From: Nymphaea colorata
Lineage: Eukaryota; Streptophyta; Magnoliopsida; Nymphaeales; Nymphaeaceae
Assembly (NCBI RefSeq): GCF_008831285.2
Contig: NC_045139.1
Coordinates: forward strand, 34,817,706-34,881,705
Reading direction: 5' to 3'
Length of the DNA stretch: 64,000 nucleotides
In this document: positions 1-10,520 of the stretch, in pieces
Layout of the letters: each line of letters starts with the position of its first letter
Position numbering within the stretch: position 1 is the first letter of the stretch
The notes under the pieces: generated by a model
What the model saw: only the letters and a program-made list of their open reading frames with translations
Databases searched by the model: none
What the model was told of the DNA's origin: nothing
Program-made: the position numbers and the translations under genes

Positions 1-693
1 CCGCATACTTTCCATGCTCCCGTAGCGTACCTTCACTGCTGCTGCTGCTCTCTGAGGCATACCATGCAATCTATGCTCACAGCAATGGCATCCACATCAC
101 AAGATTTCTTTGACCTAGATGGTAATCACGCCACCCTAGAGAGGAAGAAAGGAAGAGAAAGAGTGACTGGAGCTACGTAGCTGCAATCTTTTCATAGGGA
201 TATATTTATTTCTGCACCTCAACACTCACGATGATGCACGAACATTATTTGTTTATTTATGAACCCTGTGAGCCTCACGTCGGTACAGAAGAAAAGGAGA
301 AGCGGTAGACAGTACCGGCTCCTCACCCTCCCGTTTCCGTTTAGGGGGAGGAAGAAAATTTCAACAGAGGGGTACTAGTTACATTATATAATTTTAGATT
401 TATAAAAAGTACTTGTATTTAATTTAGAAAACAGATATAAAATTTTAATATAAAATTAACTATTTTTTTGTGAGTACAATTGCCCACACTATGCCTACAC
501 CTCTTTCCGCCTCTGCTCCCATCCTCGGCGGGCCTGCCGACCCATCAAGAAGGCTCTCTGATAAGAGCGGTTGGTTGGTTCTTATGGGGAACCACATGGC
601 CAGCATAAAGAGAGAAAATGTGACAGAATATAGTATTTCACTGGGCTCAATTCATGGATTTGGTGGAATGAACACATGAAGAGGGATATATAT
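1..693. other. Unassigned left edge, downstream of the ICE1-like gene
   Basis: No recognised gene. A plus-strand frame is open from base 1 to a stop at 175-177 and ends in a 59-residue peptide with a Cys run. I do not recognise it; it could be the tail of a gene lying outside the window or chance. The rest is AT-rich with no visible element ends. Confidence 0.4.
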
Positions 694-1000
694 TAGGGCT
701 GAACTCAAGCTGAGTCAAGTCTAAGCTTTGGCCAGCTCAAGTTAGACTTGACTTCTGGATTGCTTGGCCCCAACTTGAGTCGAGTTTAGTAATGTCAGCT
801 CGAGCTCAACTCATTTAGGCTCCTATAGCAATACCCACTACATGATAAGATTTTGATTTTCTAATATACTAAACATAAACAAAATCATAATTATATACAT
901 TAAATCGAGTCGAGTCAAGACAACTCAAACTCGACTCGCTTATGAGCTTCAGCTTAAATGTTTAGATTTACACTCAAAATCGAGGTTGACTCGTTTAGCA
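694..1000. repeat. Truncated hAT-like repeat rich in GAGCTCGAG words
   Basis: It begins with TAGGGCTGAACTCAAGC and contains many alternating CTCGAGCTC and CGAGTCGAG words. This matches the style of the complete elements at 23597-24033 and 36139-36634. The matching inverted end is not visible on the right, so the copy looks truncated. Assignment to hAT rests on likeness to the copies that have 8-bp target duplications. Confidence 0.45.
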
Positions 1001-1855
1001 AACATGTATAATCAGCACGAAGAATGAAAAGGATCCAATTTTTTAAAGCCACAATTTTTAGATTTTGAACGTTTTGGTTTCCTACCATCAAATTGAACGT
1101 CTAACTTAACTCTAAGGGCATGTTCTGTGTCCTGAATAGTTGCACTTTGTCTGAACTTTGTTCAGCGTCTACCAAAGGCTGTCTAATAAGAGAGAAGCCA
1201 CTCCGCGCTCATGACCAGGTTTTGTTAGTAGGGAAAGACATCTTCAAGAAATTTTCAGCGCATCAATGCCCTCCAACCTCCTCTCCATCAGCAATAAAGA
1301 AGAAAATCTTAAGCCTCTTTACCAGGTAAAGAAAGATTCTGTTCGAGGTACTTTTAGTTGGTAACTGTATTTTTACATATATTTATATGAACACGAAGCT
1401 GCAAATATTCTCTTGAATGACTGTAGCATCTTCTGCAGAGGTGTCAGTATCAACAACACCTGAGAGAGAGAGAAGACGAGAGAGCTAATCATCTCCTCGA
1501 GAAATCGGTTGAACGGAGGGAGATCAAGCTGCAGCAGAACACCACACTGTAGAATGGACTACAAGACATTTTAATGGTACACATGATCAGTACGCGTAGG
1601 AACAGCCCTTGGAACAGAGAAGCAGTGGAATTCATGTCAGAAACGCGGAAGTTAGCTCAGAAAACAGGAACTCTTTATTCAAGCCAAGATGGCAGATGAC
1701 AAAGCGTTCGATTGAATTCCCCCAAGCACGTAAAAGAGAAATGCTCCCTTTTACAACCCACCCCAACAAAGACTTGGGCACCATTACGACCACACTGGCT
1801 TGGTTGGCGACCAGATTTACAGAGATTGAATACGCCATTTCTGTGCGTCTTCTTC
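1001..1855. other. 3' flank and probable 3' UTR of the ICE1-like gene
   Basis: No independent gene is seen. The ICE1-like stop codon lies at 1856-1858 on the minus strand, so the right part of this stretch should be its 3' UTR. A short GA-rich microsatellite lies near 1460-1480. Confidence 0.5.
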
Positions 1856-4800
1856 CTACATGGCAGCATGAAACCCCGCAGAGTGCAGAAGCACTGCTTT
1901 GATCTCTTCCGGAAGAACGTCTGGCCCGTCTTTGCATTGCTGAAAGAACGTCAGCCATCAGCACACTTCGACCAAGAGAACCTAGTCCCGTTAATGGTGA
2001 TACAAGACAGCAAACTGGAGAAAGGCAACTTACTTCAGCACGGAAGACATCCAAGGCGAAGCCATTGAAACAGCTAATGACTGCCTGTTGAACATCAAGG
2101 CCGAGCCCATCCAATGCCCTCATAATGGACAGCAACAAACCCGGTCTTCTCCCGCAGAACATGTGAATGTTAACAGCCCTCCCTTCTCGTACTCTTACTT
2201 CAACCTGCCAAGAAGAACCAAAGAAGCCTGTCAAGAAAGCAGAGACAACTGTGGCTTAGAAAGAGTTTGAGTCACTAAAAGACAGGGTGAACACCAATAA
2301 CAATCTGGTTTGGGTTTCTTCAAGATCAGGGAAGATAGAAGCATTGCCAGTTGCCACTGGATAATGAATCCACCCTCATATATGCAGGGAATATCAGAAG
2401 AACACTATTTCCATTTTCTAAATTTATCAGCTATTTTTATCTAATTTAGTAGACTCCTGCATACTTTCATGTAATTTGATAAAATAATTTGAAGCTTCTT
2501 AATCTACCACTAGACAAATGTGAAACCATAGAAGATAAGGCCTGACTTATGGCTATTCAAGATAGAACAGTATTCATTGATCAAACCATGAATACAGAAA
2601 TATGATAGGAGGACAAGCCTGACAACTGTAGGAAAGAGCATGATTTATCTCAGGTAATTCTAGAGTGTGTGGTAAATTTCCTATTCTTAGCAAACGGAAG
2701 AAACATAGAAAAGAGAAATGCCTTTCAACCAAGAACTTACAGTTCAGAACTTTTAATTAACAAATGTCATATAACGCTGCTGAGGGAGAGAAAGACTTAC
2801 TCTTGCTGGCTGACTGTTAGGGCTGGGTAGCGAGCTTGGACAAAGCTCCTCCTTCACGCGGCATGGCAATGTCGGTGGCGTGGGTGTCAGTGGATGGAAG
2901 CTTGGGGTAGTAGCCACAGAAGAATTAGGAGTAGACTCGAGTTCATTGTGAAGATCATTGATTCTTTGGAGAAGCTCCTTCAAATATTCTATAGCATCAC
3001 CAAGGATCGAAGCTCTATCCATCTATGATGACAATGTCAAAAACATGAGTTACTCCACAACCTAATTGGAACACAACCCTTGTAAATATGATCAAACAAC
3101 AGAAGTTCCTGCTGAGATAAAACTTCAAATCAATACGAGACAACTGCACAGCTCACACTCTTTCTTATTCATAGCGTTATGAGATCTCAACCTCAGTTTC
3201 CATACCAGGGAAAGAAAAAAAAAAAAGAAAAAGTTAGAAAAAACCAAGGCACTTCCTGAATATCATTCTCCTCACATTTATAAAGGGATCATTCAATCAA
3301 AATAACAGGGAAACAAGGAAGCCACTATTGTTTCCAACTGTGAAGTTAACAAGAAAAAATGAGTAGCGGATCCATATGGACCAGGAAATATGATAGGCTT
3401 CTCTCCAGAGCTCTCTCAAATGGGTTTCCAGGTCTTAACACAAGAATTAGGAACAGGCAAGTGCAACGAATTGAAGAAGAAAACAAAGAACACCCAGAAG
3501 ATAACATCACTGCTCTGTAAATGTTTAAGAAAGGCAAGTTTACTCTGCAGAAATATCACAAATTTGACCAGTCTAAATGGTTGGAAAAGATTAAAATACC
3601 TACAGAAGGGATGAAAAATTACACCATTATTTTTTTCGATTTTTTCTTTGGTTCAGAGTATAGCATCGAATGCAATAGCCAAAACTTAACTACAGACAGG
3701 AAAAAGAAGAAACCATGCTAAAGCTATGTGAAAGAAGTAAGAACATTCACTACACAGAAAGTCAGCACCACCTGACTAGAACAATAGAAAGAAAACCATT
3801 TCACAAGTTGATCGTGAAGGCAGAATAAGTGCGTAAACTAAAAGTAATGGAATCTGGTACAAGGAGATATACCATCAAAATTATATCCTAAGAAGGCAAT
3901 AACATAAAAGGGGAAAAGAAATAATAATATTTTATATAAACGACATAATAACCGATAATTACTTAATAGAGTCAGAGAGAGAGACCAACTTTGCTGATCT
4001 TAGGGACCACTGATCTGAGCATGTAGAGCCTGTCGTTGAGCTTCTTCCTTCTCCTCCTCTCCGCCATCAGGTTCTTAGCCGGCAACCCTTTCTTCTTCCC
4101 CTTGTGATCTCCGGCGCCACCTGCCGGCACGCCCGAACTCAAATTGCTTCCGCTCCTCATATCCGCGGTCACCCCCAATCCTCCCCCTCCGCCCGCCTCC
4201 GCCGTAGCAGCCTCCTCTGCCTTGTTGTCAGCTACCTCATCCGAATCATACTGCAAGGCCGACCCTTCCACGCTCGCGTCATCAAACTCATCCTCATTGG
4301 TCATCCTCCTCTCCTCTTCTGCCAACCGCCCCTCGCCTCCTCGCCCGTCCGCATCAACAACAGCCAATCCACCACCAAACCCCCCTCCCGCAGCCGAATT
4401 CTGCCGAAGCGCTGCCCTTTTTTGAAACAGGGTGGGCTGAGCTCCGACGGGCGGAAAAATCTCTAGCGGCCTCAAAATTTTGGTCCGATTCATGAAAGCC
4501 CCGTTCTCCACTCCCCCATCCATACTGAAATTCAAGGAACCAAAGTTCTGGTTCTCGCAGATCGGCAGAATCCGAGCCAAATGGCCGGTAGGGCTAAAAT
4601 TGGAGGCGCCCATTTGGGTATGCGAGCTCAATGCGCCGAACCCGGTGCCCGAGATTACAGGAACTGGGTGATCGCCGGCATCGGCAGCAAGACTGTGGTT
4701 GGGGTTTCCCTGGAAGGAGGCGAGGAAGCCGGCGTCGCAGTCAATATCGAGGCCGCCGCCAGCATCGAAAGGATTGGAGCAAACGCCGTTGAGGAGGGAG

Positions 4801-5159
4801 GAGAGGCAAGGCTTCTGGGGGAGGAAGGATGGGTCGAGGCTGAAGACGGACGAGGGGGAGCAGGAGGAGGAGGAATCAACCGGATGAAGGAGGGTTGTGT
4901 GGTCGTGCGGGTTCGACGACGGGACGAGACCGGCAAGGTCCTTGACTCCATAGCCGTCATGGTGACGGTCGGTGGTGGTAGTGGTGGCGGCGGCAGCTGC
5001 GATGCTTTGGAGGTACCACTCTTCGTCGAGAAGAGACTTGAAGGAGGGGAGGCCAGTGAGCTCGTCTTTGCCCTCCACAGCGTCTCTGGACCAGGAGACG
5101 GCGTCATCGTCCTCCCCTTCTTCCTCCATCCACACCACCCCGTTCACTCTAGACAGCAT
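1856..5159 (-). CDS. ICE1: ICE1/SCREAM-like bHLH transcription factor
   Basis: Nuclear bHLH activator of the ICE1/SCRM family. In Arabidopsis these proteins pair with SPCH, MUTE and FAMA in stomatal development and act upstream of CBF cold-response genes. Reconstructed coding exons on the minus strand are 5159-3990, 3022-2801, 2204-2034 and 1939-1856, all phase 0, giving 548 aa (Arabidopsis ICE1 is 494). Residues 1-240 are acidic and Ser/Gly rich. A KRAAL motif follows PTLFQ at about 247-251, where the family usually has KRAAM. The basic region ([14 protein letters not shown]) and helix-loop-helix run from about 361 to 425 across the first intron. The C-terminal ACT-like domain begins [20 protein letters not shown] at 465. 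It ends with a short exon of 27 residues (QCKDGPDV to HAAM). The start is the first in-frame ATG after a pyrimidine-rich leader; a second in-frame ATG is at codon 11. Four exons match the usual ICE1 layout. Donor 1 is GTTGGT, a weak but valid GT site. Confidence 0.96.
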
Positions 5160-5260
5160 GTCTCTCCGTCTGTCTTTCTCTTTCTTTGCCGCTAAAGGAA
5201 AGAGAGAAGGAGATGATTTCTTCCTCCTAGTTGCTACAGAGTGGACGTGAGAGAGAGAGA
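5160..5260 (-). promoter_or_regulatory. Pyrimidine-rich 5' leader of the ICE1-like gene
   Basis: Read on the minus strand, this segment is rich in CT dinucleotides and runs into the ATG at 5159 with a purine at -3. It is probably 5' UTR. The transcription start and a TATA box cannot be fixed by eye. Confidence 0.4.
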
Positions 5261-5888
5261 CAGACAGTTCTGTGCAAGGGCAGCAAGCCGAGTGACGGGA
5301 AGGGGAGGACGTCAGGCTTTTATGTGATTGGTGGCGGTGACTGTATTACCGGATTACCCTCAAGAATTTTGACAAATGACGAATTTGTTTTCACCGCTCC
5401 TTTTTCCTTGTTAACCGGGGCTGACGAGTTTTTACTGTGGAGTAACTTTGTTTTCCGGACTCTTAAATATCTTTGGATTTTATTTTTCATTCTTCTGAAC
5501 CAGTACGGTGACAATTGGCGCAGAGTCATCGTTTTCGCTTGAGCACTTCTTTTAGGGCCTACCCTTTTGTTCGTATTTCAAAAAAAGCCGATGTTTCTTT
5601 TTTACATTTTTAATAAAACTGTATATTTCTCCCGATTATCTCAACGGAAGCCTCATGATTTTGTTTATTTCAAATTAATAAAGTTTGATATATAGATATT
5701 ATCCAAAAGCTTCATATGATAGACGTTCATACTGTTTTAGAATGTGCGATTATTTAGAAAAAAAAAAATTCTTAGGATCATTACAAAGTATGGATAAATT
5801 CATTCTTTTTCTCATTGAAAAAGTTTGAAAAGATGAAATGAAGAGGATTAGCCATAAATCCATAGATTCCAAATCTTAAGGATTTTAG

Positions 5889-5926
<38 letters not shown>

Positions 5927-7280
5927 TTGAATGTCTTTTATTCAGCCATGCATTTTAATTAAAGCATTGTTTTGGTGAGGAACAATAAGCCAAGTTAAGG
6001 TCTCTCTTCTCTTACATCTGGAGTTCAAGATGTGCCAACATCTTGATTTCTATGTTCAAATCCCATGGTTATTGTCATAATTTTTAGTGTATTATTCATC
6101 TGGGTTGAGTCGTAAACGATAACAAGTACAACACCTGACTTGAATGATATACGACAAGATAGAATATTAGATACATACAATATGACTTTGAGGTTGGTGA
6201 TTTTCATAAATAAACAAATATTAAAAATATGAAAACTAATTATGAAATTTGCCGTTAAATGGTTCATTTTATTACATTTTACCATTTGAAAAATAATTTT
6301 GCTAAGTAGGTAGTAAACACGACAATTAGCGCCTTATAAGTTCATTTCATGTTTCGGAGGTTTTTTTCCTTTTAATCTCAAAAGTCAGCTTGTTAGATTA
6401 TTGACAAATAGTTGTTATCTTGGATGGTTGTGATTGAATGGTTGTCAATATGTGTCACATTTGACAGCTCCCTCAAACATTAGTTGATGCATTAGTCAAA
6501 TCAATAGGACGAAGTCACGAGTCCGAATTGACCGATAGATTTTGCTTTGTATTGACAGATTATTTAACAAAACCAATCATAAAAGTCTCCTTTTATTTTT
6601 ATTCAAAAGATATTTGATATACTAATGCAAGTACTTGACTTTGTTATGACTGGCACCCATAGAATTTCTTTGCTGTATATAGATATAAATATAATCGATC
6701 TAGTAACTACAACAAAATGATTGAGAAACCTTCTCGTTTCTCGTTTTGTTTGAAGAAGGCCAAAAAAGTTGTTTCACATTGTGGTGCATATACGTGCATA
6801 TTATAATATCCACGCTACCATATACCAGACTCTGATATGCCATATTTGATAAGAATTGTTTAAGTCATTGGTTTTTTAAGAAAATCCAATGGTTGTTATT
6901 AAATTGAAAAAAAAAAAGAAATCTAGTTATATTTTCAAGCGACTGAAGTATCCATTAATAGAGAAAACAACTGAGTTTCCTTAATTGAAATTCTTTCTGT
7001 CACATTTGAGGAATATAAAAAAAAATCACATCTATATTTTTTTTAACTTAATTTGTACCATATGATTTTTTTTTTAATGAATGCCCAACCAATTCCCTTC
7101 AGGTAATTGGGTATATTAACATTTTGTATCTACTTGCACAGACACATACACATATATATATATATAAAAGATACCTAATTATCTAATCAGGATAATCTAA
7201 ACGTTCAAAAAAAAAAAAAAAACTGTTTGATATTTTGGTCAAGTGCACACCCTTTTTCTCATTCTTTTCAAACATACACA
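5261..7280. other. AT-rich intergenic DNA upstream of ICE1
   Basis: No gene recognised. It probably contains the ICE1 promoter at its left end (gene on the minus strand). A perfect TA tract lies at 5891-5924. Confidence 0.5.
5891..5924. repeat. TA dinucleotide microsatellite
   Basis: Uninterrupted TA repeat, about 17 units, read directly. Confidence 0.9.
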
Positions 7281-7475
7281 AGGGCGGAGCCAAGGTAGGG
7301 TCTGCTTAGGCCTTGGCTCCACTTTAATATATTTTTTTTAAATTGCATGTAAATTTTAAAGCATTTCACTTGTTTTATATAAAATTTTTGAAAAATGATG
7401 TTTCGGCGTACTCAAAATTTAAAAACTTTAATTCGGTCTGTTCCGTTAAAAATTTCTGGCTTGACCACTGAGCAT
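7281..7475. repeat. Non-autonomous element of the GGCGGAGCCA family
   Basis: It starts with GGGCGGAGCCAAGGTAGGG and is followed by an AT-rich body with the words TTGCATGTAAATTTTAAA and TTTCGGC. It ends near a TTTCTGGCTTGACCACTGAG terminus. The same head and body words recur near 11160 and 12463 and inverted near 14830, so this is a dispersed family. I infer a DNA-transposon MITE because a compact copy at 16935-17085 has inverted ends. Confidence 0.55.
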
Positions 7476-7523
7476 ACATTTGCTTTAAATTGATGGTTAA
7501 AAGATTGTGTAACACAAGTCAAC

Positions 7524-7528
<5 letters not shown>

Positions 7529-7564
<36 letters not shown>
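7529..7564. repeat. TA dinucleotide microsatellite
   Basis: Perfect TA tract of about 18 units immediately downstream (minus-strand sense) of the small candidate exon at 7586-7724. Confidence 0.9.
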
Positions 7565-7567
<3 letters not shown>

Positions 7568-7585
7568 TGGATGAATAATACTTAC

Positions 7586-7724
7586 CATAGAGGTCACATG
7601 AATTCAGCTGGTGATCATTGACTCCTAGCGCCATGCATCTAATCCTAACGTCATCACAGACTGCCTGACTCAATGAGTACGTAGTGCCTGTCGCCAGCAG
7701 CAGAAGAGAAGCGAGGGAGATCAT
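7586..7724 (-). other. Candidate first exon of a small secreted peptide gene
   Basis: The minus-strand ATG at 7724 is preceded by an in-frame TAG two codons upstream. It opens a peptide starting MISLASLLLLATGTTYSLSQ, which looks like a signal peptide. A short part with three Cys residues follows (AVCDDVRIRCMALGVNDHQL onward). The frame runs into a good donor, TATG|GTAAGT, after 139 nt. I do not recognise a family and could not find a convincing second exon past the adjacent TA tract. It could be a relic or a chance hydrophobic frame. Confidence 0.22.
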
Positions 7725-7739
7725 CCACTACATTCAATT

Positions 7740-9599
7740 TCCTCTTTAGGATTTACTTTCCATGATCAATTCGTCGAGGGTGAAGTCTGCTGCTGCATGC
7801 ACAGTGACGACGAGGCTTAATTTTCTTCCCACGCAACTGGAGAGAGCGTCGTCTTCCCTTCCTCTCGGCCTCTTTCTCAGAGCCTGCTACGTACTGCCAC
7901 AGACATCCGTCGCCATGAACGTGAGCACTTTCATTCACTCCCTTACGTGCCGCAACATCCTCCTTCCCGGGAATGAATATGACTCTGAAACGTCGTCTTC
8001 TGCTTACGACTCAGCTCCTCTCAGTGATTGATAACGCATTTAAAGCTTCGCTCTCACTCATCCCACCGCTTCACCTTGGCTTCCTTCCTTCTGGCAGAGA
8101 TTTACGAGCCAAAAGCACGTTTTTTCTCCCGCTCTGTCAATCCTCGCCGTTGACAGTACTGCCAATCAACGGCAGTTAATGTTGATGGCGTCATGCACAT
8201 CTACTGCTCCATTACGTGACAAATTACGCTACACTGCTTGATTAAAATAAGCAATTCTTAATTATATCTGCTCTTTCTAAAATTCACACATTTATATTTG
8301 AATTTAGAATCGAATAAGAATAAAAAAAAAGTTATATCTAAATAGGAAAGCCGATTTTACAATTCTAAACCAATTTTTACATTAGTATCTGAATCTGAAT
8401 TGGAAGTTTAAACTGAATTTCGCAGATGTTTAAAATATAAGAACATTGGTATAAGATGTTTATCTAAAACTAAATTTGATCCGACCTCAATCTAAATCCA
8501 AATCAAAATTTGATTCGGATTTGGTTATATCCATGGAATATGAGACATAGAGCCAGACATTGGTAGAAGGCTATTCCCTTATTTGGGATCCTTGGCCCAA
8601 CACAAATTTTGCATACAATATTAAAACTATAAATTTAAGCTGAGCCCCACGCTAAAGATTAATTCAGTAATAGAAGGGGTATTCTTCTTTGAAAAGATGA
8701 AAGAATTAATTAAATATTTAAAAAAGTGACCCATGAAGCTCTTAAGTTGGCCATTCGGGAGCAATTCTCATGGACGCTACTTAACTGAACTACAAATGGT
8801 GGTATATGCGACGCTCCAATTGAGTGCTTAGTGTAGGTCCATCGAGGTCTCAAAACAACCCTCGAACCATAGATTGGAGGGATGTCTCGGGAATTTTCAG
8901 TTCGATTTTACTCAGATCTAAAAATTTAAACTAATCAAATGGGTGTGCATACAGTATCATATTTTCCTTAGAAATGCGGTCCAACGTCGGAAAAACTTTC
9001 CCACCGATTTTTCACAACGAGAAGGGCGGGGGAGTGGAGAAAAAAGAAAAAAAAAAAAAGCGGCCGGAACTCTAGCGGTTGCACGTTACAAAATCTGCAG
9101 CAGGAATTTCAGTAACGGCGCGCGAACTTTTCACCTTGCCTGCCCGAGAAGCTCCAACAGGGGCAGTTTCGGTGTTACACATTGTGGGGGGTCTTTGGTC
9201 ATTTAACAACGGGGCACACCGCAGCCGATGATGAGCGGCAATGGACGGGCGAGATCTGATGATGGGAAACGGGTGAATTTTGAGGCAAACACAACTCCCG
9301 GTTAGTGAGAGAGAGAGATAAAGGGGATGGCATTAATGAGGAAGGCGACAAATCGAGAACCTAGAGAGAGAAAGAGGGAATAAAATTAATATTGGAGAGG
9401 GACGGAAGCCAGGGTTCCCGTGACCACATTCACCGCACCCAGTTGATGAGGGTGGCTCGATCGCGACCCCTCGTCCCACCGAACCCACCCCATCATCATG
9501 GACGTAAATGGGAACCCACCGGATCCGACCCAATCAAACCTTTTTGTCAGATCGAAGTTGGTTCTCCGTTTTGAATTTGAATCTGATTATGGAAACCAG
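7740..9599. other. Intergenic DNA with GC-richer islands
   Basis: No recognised gene. Two GC-richer patches, about 7750-8200 and 9000-9560, contrast with the AT-rich surroundings. They hold short open frames on both strands with no family resemblance. A GA-rich run lies at about 9307-9320. Confidence 0.4.
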
Positions 9600-9745
9600 T
9601 CTCTTAGCGGCGGTGTAGCCACATGGTCGCTGGTGTGGGCAGTTGCCTACACCATCCTCTAGTTTATGGTAAGTTGCCTACACCATCCTCTAGTTTATGA
9701 AAAGTTGCTTACACCATCGTCTGGTTTAATATATATGTTAATGTT
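9600..9745. repeat. GTGGGCAATTGCC-type element with 31-bp tandem units
   Basis: A head of the GGCGGAGCCA family (TGGTGTGGGCAGTTGCCTAC) is followed by about three copies of a 31-bp unit beginning GTTGCCTACACCATC at 9642, 9673 and 9704. The third copy has diverged (GTTGCTTACACCATCG). Confidence 0.7.
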
Positions 9746-9897
9746 TGATTATATTTGATTGTCAAAAAAAATTATATGCATTGAATGAGTGCCTTCACCA
9801 GTAAAAGAATTCTGACTCCGCTGGTGTTTGTTAGGTATGTGATTTAGGTCAGATCTTCGTTCTATTTCAAATTTATATAAATCAGGGCATAAAACCC

Positions 9898-10022
9898 AGG
9901 GCCGAGGTAGAAATTTTTCATGAGGAGGATCGGATTATAGTTTCAAAATTTTGATAAGACAAATAATTTTTTCAAAATTTACGTGTAAGATAAAAAAAAA
10001 TGAGGGTGAGCTAGGCCCACCC
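9898..10022. repeat. Fragment of the GGCC-ended AT-rich repeat family
   Basis: It has the words AGGGCCGAGGTAGAAATTTT, TTCAAAATTTACGTGTAA and TAGGCCCACCCTTGG, which recur in the copies near 12690 and 14830. A short non-autonomous element is inferred. Confidence 0.4.
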
Positions 10023-10027
10023 TTGGT

Positions 10028-10520
10028 TAGGAATGTCAATGGATTGGATTCAAATCATTTAACCAACCAAATTGGTTAAAAAAAGTTTGATTAAGAAAAA
10101 AATTAATACCCGATTAAAAAATTAGCAGATTTAAGAATTGACATTCAATTGGATTTAGATTCAATTTAAATAAACATTCAATTAAATTCACGTTTGGATG
10201 AGGATTGAGTTTTACTAAATATCCAACATTTAAATTTTGAAAATAAACTTTTAACGTATTATAATGTGGTCAGGATTTGGTTGTGCCTTTAAAATTTATA
10301 TTTGGATTCAGATGTCAATTTAAAAGTTTGACTCAAACTGGATTTACGTTAATTTTTTATTCAAACTGGATTTACGTTAATTTTTTTTAAAAAAAAAAAC
10401 TAGCTCAAATTTAGAATGTACATTTTTCATCTATAACTTTTAATTTATTAAATATGAACATCCAATCAATCAAATATGATAAAAGGTACATCCAATTTAA
10501 ATGTAGTCTATTGGTGCTTA
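10028..10520. repeat. Element of the TAGGNATGTCAAT family
   Basis: It opens TAGGAATGTCAATGGATTGG and has an AT-rich body with many GGATTTGGATT-like words. Related copies start at 40733 and end at 48409, the latter with the inverted end. Inside is an exact tandem duplication with a 28-bp period (CAAACTGGATTTACGTTAAT at 10334 and 10362). Confidence 0.5.

Noticed and set aside
4581-5195. 204-codon plus-strand open frame opposite ICE1 exon 1
   Set aside because: It is the antisense shadow of a GC-rich coding exon, Gly/Val/Glu rich, with no family resemblance. The minus-strand reading is clearly ICE1.
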